Of a stretch of DNA of 64,000 bases, positions 44,481-56,900 are shown one piece after another; position 1 is the stretch's first letter, and every line of letters starts with the position of its first letter. The DNA comes from Clarkia xantiana subsp. parviflora. Taxonomy: Eukaryota; Streptophyta; Magnoliopsida; Myrtales; Onagraceae. Below the pieces are notes generated by a model that saw nothing but the letters and a program-made list of their open reading frames with translations, ran no database searches and was not told where the DNA came from. The stretch is taken from assembly GCA_036873135.1 (NCBI GenBank), contig JAPTYO010000059.1, positions 12,889,066-12,953,065 on the forward strand, given 5' to 3'. The translations under genes were made by a program, and so were the position numbers.

Positions 44481-46898
44481 GATCAAAGAAGATGAACAAC
44501 AATAACACAGAGACGATGCAGCAACAGAATTAGTTGATAGAGAGATGTGAAGAGTGGAATTAATGGAGATGAAGAATGAAATATTATTATTATACAAATA
44601 AAGGAACGACAAAAATGGGCACTGGATCTTCTAAAAATGGAAAAGGAGGATCTTTTTGAGAATCTGAAACAGAAAAAGGTGATTTTTAGATATTTTTATG
44701 GATCTCTATAATTGCGGCTTCGCCGATAAATGATGTTCTTTTTCTGTACAATCGTATCTCCGTTGAATTCGATTCTGTCTATCTGTGTCTGTCAGCTCAG
44801 TTTATTAACATCCAAGGACGGCAGTTTAATTCGGTAGTTTTTGTCGGATACTCGACAATGCAAACCGATAATTGTTGCGAGGAAAGAGGCCTTCATTATT
44901 GATTTGGATACGATATATTTTTTTTAGACAGCATTGTAACATGTTTAATACACATTTAAACCAATTCACTCTTATCGGGGTTACTTTATCAGGAGGACAA
45001 CACTCGCAGCATGTTTATTCCACATCTAAACTAATTTCCACCTACAACAAGTTTGTCTGTTTGGGATAAAGTGGTGAATGTTTTTTTCGTTTCCAAAGGT
45101 TCAATGGGATATTGAACATTTGACATCTTGGTTAAGAAGAGACGTGTTGAACCAATACAATTTATTGCATGATTGGATATTGCCCATACATATTCGGGAC
45201 GAATGGATTAAATTTGGATAAAATACACTTGTCATTAATTACAGTCAAATTAATTAGATTATAAGAGAGATTGAATCGTATTTCAGATGTGAAGTTCAGT
45301 CAGATCTTAATAGTTACACAAATTTAGATGTTTAAAAATTCGACTGCAATTAAACAAAAACCCTAATTATACCTAAAGGTTTCATTTTCATTCTCTGTGC
45401 CTACATATACATATATATACTAGCTCTCGCCGTTGTATCAGTTATGATTATTCATATTATATGGAAACCAAAACTATATATAAGAATGTAGTAATATTAC
45501 CATGTGTTAAAGTACACAATGAGTTTGTAGAAATACCACATTGACGGTTGTATTTTAATTGTTACTATATATACAATCGGACAACCTCGGTTGATTTTAG
45601 GATTAAACTTGTAAAAATAATTGCCATCTGTTAGTCTGTTAAATTTAGCTCGGTTCAATGGAATACGTTATGCATTATTAAATTTGAAAATTCTGTGAAA
45701 TTAATTTGGGTTAAGCGAGAGACACATTCACCACTTAATGATTGGACCTTTCTACCATGCTTTGGGAGCACCATGCTTTTGGTTTTTTTAATACTATGGT
45801 GGACTTAATTGTAACATAAGTAAAACTTATTTAGTCTCTCAGGTTTACCTTGTTTCAGTTTGGTGTCTGACGCGTATCTCATGTTTTAGTTTGGTGTTTG
45901 ACGCGTATTGTCCCAAGTTTGAATAGTGTTGCTATTTAGTGTCTCCGTCAAATTTTTGACGTTAAATTTAACAGAATTCGGTCATGTGACCAGCACATGA
46001 CCAAATAAAATTGAAAATCCCCAAATTACCCCTAAACCCTAAATCAGGTCAGCTGCTCAACCGCCAGACCCCTAAATCGGCCGTAACCTCGGCAGGAATC
46101 CTAAATTGGCCGGAATCGGGCCGGAATAGGCTGTAATCACCCGGAACCCTAAATCAAGTCAGCTGCTCTTCACCAGAACCCTAAATAGGCTGGAATCGGG
46201 TCGTAGTCAGCCATAATCGGGCCGGAATCATCTTGTTTGGAGGTGGGTGGGTCGGAATCGGAGGTGGGTGGCCGGAATCGGAGGTGGTGGCCGAAATCGG
46301 AGGTGGTGGCCGAAATCGGGTTTAGGGGCAGTATGGTTTTTTCATCTAAGTCTGTTAAACTTAAACGTAAATTTAACAGAAAACCAAATTGCAACACTAT
46401 TCAAACTTGGGAAAGTCCATATCAACACTTTAATCTTAAGACACCAAACTGAAACATAGGGTAAATCTGAGACACTAAATAAGTTCTTTACCCTATAGTA
46501 TTTTTATTCATTTTGTCATTGTATGGCTGCAAATCACTAGCTATAACACTTCCCAAGTGCAGCAATGTACAACCTTCTCAAGTCTTTGGATTTCCATCAA
46601 CAATGTAGAAATGAATCACAACTTATATCAATTTATTACTGTAACAGCCGCAAGACAGAGGGTTTTTTGCTTATATACAGTAAGAGCAATGATACAAAGT
46701 AAGAACCCTGCAAAATGTAACTTCAACAAGAAATCATACAGATTTCACTATCACGATGGCAACTCTAACACTGTCGAATTCTCCATACAACAAACAAAAA
46801 GCAAGCAGCGTCATCCGATTCCCGAATCAACAAACATTACCGATCCTTATCCACGGATTCTGCACGAATAGAAGAATTTTTCATACCTCTGCCTTTAT
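44481..46898. other. Intergenic between PB1 and NFU genes
   Basis: This contains the PB1-gene promoter, AT-rich spacer, a foldback element at about 45828-46494, and the likely 3' UTR of the minus-strand NFU gene. No coding gene is supported. Confidence 0.45.
45828..46494. mobile_element. Foldback (MULE-like) element
   Basis: The left end GTAAAACTTATTTAGTCTCT and the right end, as its complement GGGTAAAGAACTTATTTAGT, form long inverted arms that both continue into TTTCAGTTTGGTGTCT. The interior has GGTCATGTGACCAGCACATG and repeated CCGGAATCGGAGGTGG-like units. The layout matches the element at 39160. Target duplication is not clear. Confidence 0.75.
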
Positions 46899-48918
46899 TC
46901 ACTTTTCCCCAAGGAGCTGAACAGCTGCAATTGATGGAATTTTCTCGCGTAATTTCTGGGTGACAGCAACTCGAACAGTCATGACCCCAGCTGCAGGACC
47001 AGTGATTCTCACTTTCACTATCGGATCATCGATTGCCACTAGCTCTAGAGTTCCCCCTGCTGCTCCAACAAGATATGGTCTTATCTCTTCAAGAACCTGA
47101 GCAAATCAACAGCTTCATATATATATGTGCTTCTACTTTAACAAGCCGGCACTTATTCACTCAGATGGCCAAAAACTTAGAATTCTATGCCACCGTGCTC
47201 TAAAGCAAAGTAAAATTGAGTAACAGCATATATATATATATAAAGAAATCAGATTTACCTTCTCTATGTTTTCCTCATTCATCTGAAGGCCTGTTTCCTC
47301 ATCAGATATTGGTTCCACAGCAACTATCTCGGGAATCTTTTCCATTAATCGACGTTCAATACCTAGCTTCATGGTTGTTACAGAGCTCGGGCAGGACCCG
47401 CATGCTCCTTGAAGTTTCAAGCGTACAACATTGCCATCAATCTCATGTAGTGCCACATTGCCACCATCAGCGATAAGATATGGTCGAACTTCATCTAACA
47501 CACTTTCGACATTTTCTGCAGTCAGTGGAAGTTCCACTGCTGAATTTGGAGTAGCAACAGCCTTTACAACTACATGATGTCACAAGGATGGAATGATCAG
47601 AGTTTTATATTAGTCCAATGATTCTGCAACATCATAGCGATACCAATCAGACGTAGAGTGGCTTTGCTTAAAACAGAGTATATCTAAAGAGTTTGTCATT
47701 TAAACTCATCTACTGAGCTTTAGCAGTAGAGACTGGAGAAAACACTAATCAATTCCCTACAGTTCATGCTAGGATACGGAATAAACCAACATGGATTTTA
47801 ATATCACAAGCAAAAAAAGAGATTTAAGCTAAAGCCCATGTGAAATGCTTCAGCCAGACCATTTTTCCAAAGTTTCTTTTCTCATCTACTGATATTTAGC
47901 AGTAGAGACTGGAGAAAACACTAATCAATTCCTTACAGCTCTTGCTAGGTTACGGAATAAACCAACATGGATTTTCTTATCATAAGCTAAAAAAGAGATT
48001 TAAGCTAAAACCCAAGTAAAATGCTTCAGTCAGACCATTTTTCCAAAGTTTCCTTTCTCATCTACTGATATTTAACAGTAGAGACTGAAGAAAACACTAA
48101 TCAATTCCTTACAGTTCTTGCTAGGTTACGGAATAAACCAACATGGATTTTCATATCAGAAGCGAAAAATAGTTTTAAGCTAAAACTCAAGTAAAATGCT
48201 TCAGTCAGAACATTTTTCCAAAGTTTCATTTTCTTGTTCACTTAGATTACATCTAATGTGTTCTTCCTTTTTTATTGGATCAACACGAAGAAATCAAGAA
48301 CTATGTAATGGTTCTTCCTGCATATAATATATGTACTGTCGATCACACACCTAATTACATATCTCAACTAAAAAGCGAGAGTTTTTAACTTTCTAAGGAA
48401 GCATCAACAGAACTTCCATATCACAGGGGCAGTTTCATTCCAGAGCTGAAACTGTATCATTCTCCTTCAAATGCCAAAAACATCCTCCCCAAATCTCAAT
48501 GGCTAGATTAGATGCTAATCATTCATCAACTATTCAGCACAACTAAAATATAAAAACTTGCACAAACGCACAATTTCAAAGTAGAATCAAATGAAAAAAA
48601 TTGTCATCTATACGTAATATCGAAACTAACCATGTCTGCGTGTAGATACAGGTTTTTGACTCTGGAAGAAGCCGTATGTCGATTGGCGCCGCCACAAAGG
48701 ATTATAACTCCCTTTTATATGAGCTCGAAATAAGCTGGAGCTACTACTCTGCTGAATAATCAAACAAACAACAGTCAGCATCATCGGAATACATCGATTA
48801 CATTAAACATAATCTGAATTCAGAGTGGGAAAAGAAAGATGAGAACCTTTAAGGAGGAGGATATGTCTAGGGTTTGCTGGGGCCTACAGTATGGCGGGTT
48901 AAACACCACAGTCTGCAT
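46899..48918 (-). CDS. NifU-like scaffold protein (NFU), predicted plastid
   Basis: Four exons (48918-48847, 48751-48631, 47569-47259 and 47096-46899) encode 233 residues. NFU proteins hand iron-sulfur clusters to client proteins. A Ser/Arg-rich leader of about 65 residues looks like a plastid transit peptide. The first NifU domain contains the cluster-binding CxxC (C121 and C124 in GACGSCPSS). The second, C-terminal domain keeps the fold ([20 protein letters not shown]) but lacks the cysteines (GPAAGVM), as in the plant plastid NFU1-3 group. I cannot say which of these it is. Exon 2 has a tandem CAGCAG acceptor that could drop one Gln. Intron 2 contains three tandem copies of a 176-bp repeat. 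Confidence 0.94.
47701..48230. repeat. Three tandem copies of a 176-bp repeat in NFU intron 2
   Basis: GTAGAGACTGGAGAAAACAC-type blocks start at 47726, 47902 and 48078. Each is followed by GGAATAAACCAACATGGATT and AAAATGCTTCAG-like sequence. The copies differ by scattered substitutions. Confidence 0.88.
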
Positions 48919-50074
48919 CTCTCTTGGTCTGGAAACTCCGACGATTCAATTTACAGTATTGTGGAGCGATATATATGTATGCAAAGCTAAATAGAGGTCA
49001 AGGAGAAGCGGCAGAGGAACGAGGCTGCTTCGGTCGGAGAATCGCTGTCTTTCTCCTCCAATCGCTAGTTTGATTCCGTTGCGGCGGTTGATTTTCCGAC
49101 GAAGATTGTCCTCCGTTCTGTGGTGGGCGTTATTGGGCTCGCGTGCCAACCAGAAGCTCAAATCGGACAAAATTGGGTGAAAGAAACATAGGAAGCCAAA
49201 CATGAATCAAATTCGTTCTAAATTTACTTTATTAATTATTTTTTATTTCAATGTGTATTATCATCATTTACCTCAATTAATTATTTTTTATTTCAATTTT
49301 TATTATTTTTATACATTTAATCTTTTTAATTTTCAAATTTTCTTATTTTGTATCATATTTCGTTTTAAGATTTATTTGTAATATAATATAAACTTTAAAA
49401 TGTAAAGTAAACAATATATATTATTAAAAAAATTGAAAAATAAAATCTATTTTGAGAATTAAATTAAATTAAAATCTAAAAAAGCTAGATTGAGAAATAG
49501 ATCGATGGATATACCTAGTTATTCAATATATATATAGAGAGAGAGATAGATCGATGGATATATATACCTTTTTTTTTGGTAAACATGGATATATATACCT
49601 AGTTATTCAATATATATATATATATATATAGTTAAGATTCACTCTCTATATATAATCCCACCTAGTTCGTTACCATCATCCCAGGGCGAGCATCATTCAC
49701 CAACCAGAGCTTGTGACGTTTAGATAGAAAAATCATTATTCATAGGTATTTGATCTTGACACTGAACATTGGGCTTGATTTTAATCCTGGGATTTTCCGT
49801 GTGAATTGAAAATTGCTTCAAGATTTTGTTATTACTAAGATAATTTGATACAAGCACTGCAAATTTTTTGCCGATAAAATTATTTGGGGTTGCTGTTGTA
49901 AGAAATTACTTTGCTGCTGTATAATTCTGGTTTGTTAGTGTGAAATTCTGCAAACTTATTTTTACCTCGTGATGTTGTAATAATTTGACCCAAATAACTA
50001 TCATTAACGTGTGCTTTTTGTTATTAGTGTGGTTTTTGTTATTCATTAAAATCTTTACTCTTTAAGCTTGCAGT
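48919..50074. other. Divergent promoter region of NFU and NRPB4
   Basis: A GC-richer NFU leader lies to about 49200. AT-rich spacer with (TA)n and (GA)n tracts near 49530-49630 follows, then the NRPB4 leader from about 49660. A TTGCAG acceptor ends at 50073, directly before the NRPB4 start codon, so a 5' UTR intron is likely. Confidence 0.5.
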
Positions 50075-50997
50075 ATGTCGATGTTGGGAGAGGAGGAAGA
50101 GAATGCTGCTGAGCTCAAAATCGGAGATGGTATTGTTAATCATGTTATTTATTACTTGGTATTTAGAGATTTGGTAGTGATGCTTAAGTAGATTGATTAC
50201 TATTACATAGATATTCAAATTCATGGTATACTTGTCTGATTTGTTTTCGGATATTATCAGAGTTTTTGAAGGCTAAGTGTTTGATGAACTGTGAAGTATC
50301 TTTAATCTTGGAACACAAATATGATCAGTTAAAGAACATGGTTGATGATCCAATGAACCAAGTTTCCCGGTGAGTATCTCCCATTAGTAGTGTTCTTTTT
50401 CTGGTCAAAAAGCTCATCAAAGTTCAATTTTTTTGCTTTGCATAAATGCTTCTTAACGAGTTCTTGTGCTAATTATCATTGTTGCAGAGTATTTGAGAAG
50501 TCGCTTCATTATGTAAAACGCTTTAGCCGCTATAGAAACCCTGATGCCGTCAGACAAGCGCGAGAGTATCCTTAATTTTTTATTTATATTCGAATCCAAT
50601 TTTTGTTCGATATAATATTTTCTCGTTTCTTTAGTTGAACCTTAACCAAGATCAGAATTTTGAGCAGATATCAATTGACAGAATTCGAGGTAATGATTAG
50701 CAAATTTGTTAGTTGTTTCAAACTCAAAATGTCATCTCAAAATAGTAAATTGTTTCGGTCTTGGTATGCAGTTATGCGTCTTAAGTAACTTGTGCCCTGA
50801 AACAGTGGAAGAAGCCATTGCCATGGTACCTTCCATGAAGGTACTTGCTAAAGAAATTTTCTTCTACATAAGAATCTATCAGTATATTGTTTAGCTTTGG
50901 AGCTTCTTTTGTAATGCAGACCAAAGGTAGAGGTCTTGATGATGAAGCAATTGAGAAGATGCTGAATGATCTTTCCCTTATCAAGCAATTTGAATAG
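50075..50997 (+). CDS. NRPB4: NRPB4, RNA polymerase II subunit 4
   Basis: NRPB4 pairs with RPB7 to form the stalk of RNA polymerase II, which acts in initiation, RNA exit and mRNA fate. Six exons (50075-50129, 50261-50369, 50488-50565, 50656-50689, 50772-50840 and 50920-50997) join to 140 residues. The protein shows the plant RPB4 signature throughout: GEEEENAAELKIGDEFLKAK at the N-terminus, VFEKSLHYVKRFSRYRNPDA in the middle, then LCPETVEEAIAMVPS and a DDEAIEKMLNDLSLIKQFE end. The start codon is the first ATG after the acceptor; a second ATG two codons later is also possible. A broken partial copy lies about 2 kb downstream. Confidence 0.95.
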
Positions 50998-51255
50998 TGT
51001 TCGGATTTAAGGCTGTTTGATTATTCTGTATAATGGATGTTGAACTGTTTGTAGTTGAGTTGATGGATATCCGATGCTTTAATGAATATGTAACTGTTAT
51101 TTTTTTAAGTTTGGAATTTTACAGAGATAAATTTTAGGCTCTATATTTCTAGCATGTTTCACTAGCATCATGCTTGTGCTATTTTTATTACTATAGTAGA
51201 ATTAATTACTAATGGTGGGTTTAATTACAATGTTGTGCTAGCTTTACAGCACTAA

Positions 51256-52112
51256 GGGCACGTTTGATTGCCGGCATTGCGATATCCTAATACCGGTATT
51301 AGCTAATACATGCTTAGTTAATACATGCTTAGCTAATACAATGTTTGATTGAGCCATGTATTAGGATATCCTAATACAAAAAAAAGTAACTTCCATTATT
51401 TAAAATAATATTTTTCATTAAAAAAAAAATCAAATTTATGTATAAATAGTAAAAACTATTTTTGCTAATGTATAAATATGCATATATATATAAAGAAAAT
51501 AGTACAAAACAATTGAAAAAAATGATTAGCCCGACCCGGCCCGTTCTAGCCGGGCCTAGCCCGAACTAACCAAAGCAACATAAAGCAACCCGACCCGAAC
51601 AGCCCGAATTGCTCAGCACGGCCCGAATCGCACAGCCCGACCCGAATTGACCTGCCTGGCCCGAACCACCCAGACCGGCCCGAACTGACCAGCCCAGCCC
51701 GAATCACCCAGCCCGGCCTGAACTGACCAGCCCGAACCACCCAGCCCGGCCTGAACCGCCCAGCCCGACCCGAACAGCCCGAATTGCCCAGCCCGGCCCG
51801 AACCGTACAGTCGGGCCCGAACATGACTCGGCCCGACCCGTGTCCGAAGTTTCGATGTAAACGGGGTCCGGCCCGAAGCTACGATGTAAACAATGAGAGT
51901 TTGCCATATATTACAAGGGTAAATTGGTAATTAGGAGATTGGTATTAGCTAATGCTTTACTTTTAGATGGTATTAATTAATACCAAATTCCTTCTATAAT
52001 TGAGTATTAGCTAATACCAAGTATTAGCTAATACCAATACCAAGTTGACACAAACACGGTATTAGCTAATACCGGTATTAGGATATCGCAATACCGGCAA
52101 TCAAACGTGCCG
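51256..52112. mobile_element. Harbinger-like MITE
   Basis: The left end GGGCACGTTTGATTGCCGGC and the right end, as its complement CGGCACGTTTGATTGCCGG, form long inverted repeats that continue into GATATCCTAATACCGGTATT. TAA flanks both ends (51253-51255 and 52113-52115), the target duplication typical of PIF/Harbinger elements. No transposase is present. The interior holds a GC-rich minisatellite. Confidence 0.85.
51528..51870. repeat. GC-rich minisatellite inside the MITE
   Basis: Irregular repeats of AGCCCGGCCCGAACNGNCC-like units, about 15-20 bp each, in sequence far richer in GC than the flanks. Gly/Arg/Phe-rich frames across it on the minus strand are repeat artefacts. Confidence 0.85.
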
Positions 52113-52269
52113 TAAGTATTTGAATTTCCATTGTACTTTTGAAGTATAGTAGAAAATTCATTTTAGGCTATCCTAATCGGAGTTTGAACACAATGAATGT
52201 TGTATGTGAAATAATATTTTGAATAGTGTATTGAGCCAGACTCAATTCATGACGAAAAGAGAAAATAAG

Positions 52270-52640
52270 AGTTTGTTTTCGGATATCTATTTTTTGCTGT
52301 AACCAGATTTTTTTAAGGACAAATGTTTGAAGAACTGTGAAGTATCTTAATCTTGAAACATAAATATGACCAGTTAAAGAACATGGCTGATGATCCATTA
52401 AATGTGCATCATCATGAATAGTGTTCTTTTTCTAGCAAAAAATGTCTTCAAAATTCAAATTTTTTGTTGCATAAATGCTTCTTAAGATACAATTGTGGAG
52501 TTCCTGTGCTAATTATTATTGATGCAGAGTATTTGAGATCTCACTTCATTATGCAAGTCGCTTTAGCCGCTATAAAAAAAAAAAAAAACTGATACCATTA
52601 AACTACTGCAAGAGTATCCTTAATTGTTTATTTCGACTGC
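52270..52640 (+). pseudogene. Partial duplicate of NRPB4 (exon 2 to exon 3), broken
   Basis: The sequence matches 50246-50590, covering NRPB4 exon 2, its intron and exon 3. Matching blocks include GAACTGTGAAGTATCT, AGTTAAAGAACATGG, GCATAAATGCTTCTTAA, GCAGAGTATTTGAGA and CGCTTTAGCCGCTAT. The copy has base deletions in exon 2, a lost exon 2 donor region and a poly-A insertion in exon 3. The intron is retained, so it arose by DNA duplication, not by retroposition. Confidence 0.88.
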
Positions 52641-53204
52641 ATTTTTTCGCGAGAGTATTAGAGCCACCGCTCGCCCACCCACCGCCCGCTGCCTGCCCGC
52701 CACTCGCCGCCCCGCCATTTCCCGCACGCCGGCCTCTCATTGACTTTATCATGTTTAATATAGTTAGCAATCTGGGTTTATTCCATTCATTTACCTAAAA
52801 AATTATATAAACCAAACATTGGATTTGAAATCTTAATTTCATATTCGTTATGTCAACCAAATAACATTATATTAATATTATATATTTCTTATACTCTATT
52901 CATATTCCATATTTCTTATTCTCCTTTCTACGAACACTGTCAACTAAACATCTATTCATTAACTCCAGTCTCGAGTAAGGGTGTAAACGATTCAAACTAC
53001 TTGTGAACTACTAGAGATCACCTCGGTTGATATTCGAATTCGACTCACTAAATTTCGAGTCGAACTTGAGTTTTTTCGGATACCGAGTCGAGTACGAGTT
53101 AGCTAGTACTCGACTCAAGAGGATCACGAGTGTATTCGAGTTTAAGCTCGAGTTTGTTCGATCTTTACATTATATTATATTATATTATATTATATATTCA
53201 AGTC
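52641..53204. other. Intergenic, left flank of the retrotransposon
   Basis: A short GC-rich CCGCCCGC stretch (52665-52735), AT-rich sequence, then a block with repeated TCGAGT/CGACTC motifs (52970-53160) and a TTATA microsatellite before the LTR. The last five bases AAGTC (53200-53204) are the expected left target-site copy. No gene is seen. Confidence 0.5.
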
Positions 53205-53851
53205 TGATGGGCCCTGGCGAAGGCCGTTAGGCCCCTTAACGATTGGCTAAACGGCGACTAGGCCTAGTGGGCTAGGAGCTGGGCTGCTGGAAGGCTAAGG
53301 GCTCCGACGGAAGGAGGCCCCGATATTGAATGGCCACGAGCAAGTATGGCTCCGACAGGGAAGAGCCCCGAAGATATCGGACCTGGACGTAGTCGGTCCC
53401 GATATGGGAGTTGACACCACTCCCCGAGACCGAATCCTCAAACGATGTAACTTGGGAGTCTCCGATAACGATCGAGACTCGCCAGTAAGAGCACAATCCC
53501 GGAAATCTCGCCACGATTATAGTGGTGGTATAGTGGGCGAGATATGCGGGATACGAATAACTGTACGAGATACAGGGCAGAATATATGGCGAGATACGTG
53601 GAATAGCGGATCACGATCCAACCACCTAATCAGGTAACTGGGATAGCCTCCCTCTATAAAAGGAAGGAAGTTATTCCAGATTAGGGTTACGTTTTACACA
53701 CACTCACATTGCTTGCCTATTCTGTTGACCGCCATACTTACGTTAAGCATCGGAGAGGGATTCTGGGCCACTGCCCTCTATCCCCTTCTGCAGGATTGCG
53801 AGGAGCTGAGGAATCCGTCACCGTAACCGGAGTTCCCGCCGTGATCCAACA
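53205..53851 (+). repeat. 5' LTR (647 bp)
   Basis: It starts TGATGG and ends CCAACA before the primer binding site. A TATA-like CTATAAAAG at 53654-53662 marks the probable promoter, which places the transcription start about 30 bases on. Small frames inside the LTR are repeated in both LTRs and are not genes. Confidence 0.93.
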
Positions 53852-53870
53852 TTGGCGCCGTCTGTGGGAA
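53852..53870 (+). promoter_or_regulatory. Primer binding site
   Basis: TTGGCGCCGTCTGTGGGAA lies directly after the LTR, the position where a tRNA primes minus-strand synthesis. Tat elements often carry this sequence. I do not assign the tRNA. Confidence 0.85.
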
Positions 53871-53919
53871 ACGCAACAAAAAGCCAAAAAGTAAGTTTGC
53901 TTTCCTTTGATTCCTTATC

Positions 53920-56900
53920 ATGGCTGGCAACAGATCGCAGCGTTCAGGCAAGCAGGTGCCGGCCGCCAGCAATCCTCCTGAGGATGCTGCCCAGCATCAG
54001 GATCTGAGAGATGAGGGCGACAGCACTCGCCGGAACGAAGCACCTTCCCCGAATCCGGAGTTGGCCAGGGTAGTGGCAGAGGCCATGCCCCTATTCATGG
54101 AGGCCATGGAGGCCCTCCTAGACCGAAGAGAAGCTGCCAGAAGGCAGGCTGATCTACCACCGCTCCCTCCGCGACGAGACAATCCCAGAAGGCAGGGGGA
54201 CGACAACTTGCCTCCACCTCCTCCATTAAGGGAACGGCCTATTCCCCCCAATCCAGCACCGGCGGAGAATTTTGTGGTCGATGGACCGGGGCCAGTGCAG
54301 CAAAGGACCATTCCCCTGAATGGTCCCCTCACTGCCGATCAGGTGGTGAGAATTGTGGGCATCTGTATGGGAGACCAGAAGCCCATGATGTCGGAGCTGG
54401 GGAGTCAGGAAACCCATCCCTTCGTGCCCAGGCTGATTCATACCTTGGCCCCTCCCGGTTTGGGTATCCCGAAGATAGACGAGTACGATGGGGACGCAGA
54501 CCCGGTTCGCCACGTACAAAAGCACCTGACAGCATGCATGGGCAGGACCCCAGATGAGGATGTTATCTGCGCTCTGTTCCCAAGCACCCTCGGGGAGAAG
54601 GCGATGACGTGGTTCTACAGTCTGCCCACTGGATGTATCACCTGCTGGAAGGATATGCATCAGCGATTCATTGCCCAGTATCAAGGACGCCGACGGCTTC
54701 TGAAGAGCGTTCGGACCCTGCATGAGGTGGTCCAAAGGCCCGACGAATCGCTGGCCCAATACTATCAGCGTTACACGGCTGGCATGACTGAGCTGGATGA
54801 GGAGATATCGGAGGGCGAGGCCATCCGTACCTTCCTGAAGAACCTTAAACCCCCTTACGGTTCCGACTTACTGCACAGCATCGCGGCCAAAAATGTCTGG
54901 AACATGGAGGCGCTCCAGGCAAGGGTGAAACAGCAAATCGACGTCCAGGAGTCGAAGATTGCCGCCGGAGAACTGGCTCCTCCCAAGGGGCATGAAGGAA
55001 AACACTTGTTCAAACCATTGGACAACCGGCACAAGAAGGATAACTCCGTGGGTAGTCGGAGTCGAGGACGTTCTGATCGGAGGGAGGATAAGCGTCCGAG
55101 CAGGAGGGACAGTCAGAAGGAAGAGTTTACCCCTCTCAACAGACCTTTGAAAGAGGTCTTAGCAGTGATGGAGAAGCAAGGCCTCGCCCGTTTCCCCAAG
55201 AAGAAGGAAGGAGAAAAATTGGGCTCCCGCACCGACCGTTACTGCCGATTTCATCGGGCCTCCGGTCACGACACTGACCAATGTCGAGAACTGAAGAAGG
55301 AAATAGAGAAGCTTATCCAGAGGGGTAAGTTGAAGGAGTTCGTGGGGGACTCACGCTGCAAGCCCCGCTCACGATCTCGGTCGAGGTCCAAATCTCGATC
55401 GAGGTCCCCCAGGAAGAGAAGGTCCGACGTAGAACCTTCGGAGGGCCCATCCGGGTCCCGACAGAAGAGGATTATTAATGTGATCCACGGAGGGTTCGCT
55501 GCAGGAGGAGACACATCATCCTCTCGGGAACGTTATGCCAACCAAGTACCAGTCGCAGTGGTTTTGGGGAAAAGATCGCGGTCGTGTACCCCGAAGGAAG
55601 AAATGGAGATCACCTTCTCGGCGAAGGATCTGGAGGGAGTAGAAACCCCCCACGAGGATGCCCTGGTAGTAACACTGGACGTAGGAGGATTCGAAGTGAA
55701 GAGGATCCTCATTGACGGAGGGAGCTCCTCCGACATCCTCTTCTCCGACGCCCTGGAGCAGATGGGAAAGAAGAAGAAAGATTTGCGGGAGGTTACCTTC
55801 CCGATGGTAGGATTTTGTGGCACAACCTCTTATCCGTTAGGGGTTATCACACTACCCGTGTGGTTCGGCAGTGGCTGGAAAATGGAGAAGCGAGATGTGG
55901 AGTTCGTGGTGGTCGAATCCACAGGAACGTACAATGCAATCATTGGAAGAACCACCATCAACCCTCTGTTGGCGGTAGCCTCGACCGTCCACCAAAAACT
56001 GAAGTTCCCGACCGAGAATGGGGTAGGCGAGGTGAAAGGCGACCAGGTGGCGTCGAGACGGTGCTATGTCAACGCCACCAGGAGATCAAGGAAGGAGGCT
56101 ATGTCAGTGCTCCAGACAGACACTGACCCTCGAGAGGAGTTTGGGCGTCCCGCCCCCATGGAGGACCTAAAGGAAGTCGAGATAGATGGGCCCGGGAGGA
56201 AGGTAAAAATCGGATCTGCCTTATCCGACGAAAGGGCCCAGGAGTTGATTGCGCTCTTGCGAGAATTTAAGGAGCTGTTTGCCTGGTCCCCGAGTGATAT
56301 GCCAGGAATCAGCCGGGACGTGATCGAGCACGAACTGAATATCGACCCTGTGATCAAGCCGATCGCGCAGAAGAGACGTCCGATGGGGGCAGACAAGAGG
56401 ATTGCAATCCAGCAGGAGGTTGGCAGGTTGCTCGACGCTGGATTCATTAGGGAGATCCGATTCCAGACGTGGGTAGCCAACCCAGTGCTGGTAAGGAAGA
56501 GCAACGGGAAGTGGCGGATGTGTGTCGACTTCCGCGACCTGAACAAGGCCTGTCCAAAGGACTGTTATCCGCTCCCGCGGATCGATCAGCTAGTGGATGC
56601 TACATCGGGGCATGAGTTGCTGAGCTTTATGGATGCTTATTCTGGTTATAACCAGATAAAGATGGCGGAGAAGGATGCCCAACACACCGCCTTCTACGCT
56701 GACAGCGAAGTCTTCCAGTACGATGTCATGCCTTTTGGCCTGGTAAATGCGGGGGCGACCTATCAGAGAATGGTGAACAAGTTGTTCGGGGATATGATCG
56801 GAGACACCATGGAAGCTTATGTAGATGACATGTTGGTGAAATCTCGACGAGCATCGGACCATGTCGGTAATTTGGCTATGGCCTTCGAGAGGATGAAGCT

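Noticed and set aside
51546..51907. Gly/Arg/Phe-rich minus-strand frames
   Set aside because: Produced by the minisatellite inside the MITE; no non-repeat protein sequence.
53326..53637. 103-residue frame in the 5' LTR, repeated at 63614
   Set aside because: It lies in LTR regulatory sequence upstream of the TATA box and is repeated only because the LTRs are identical.
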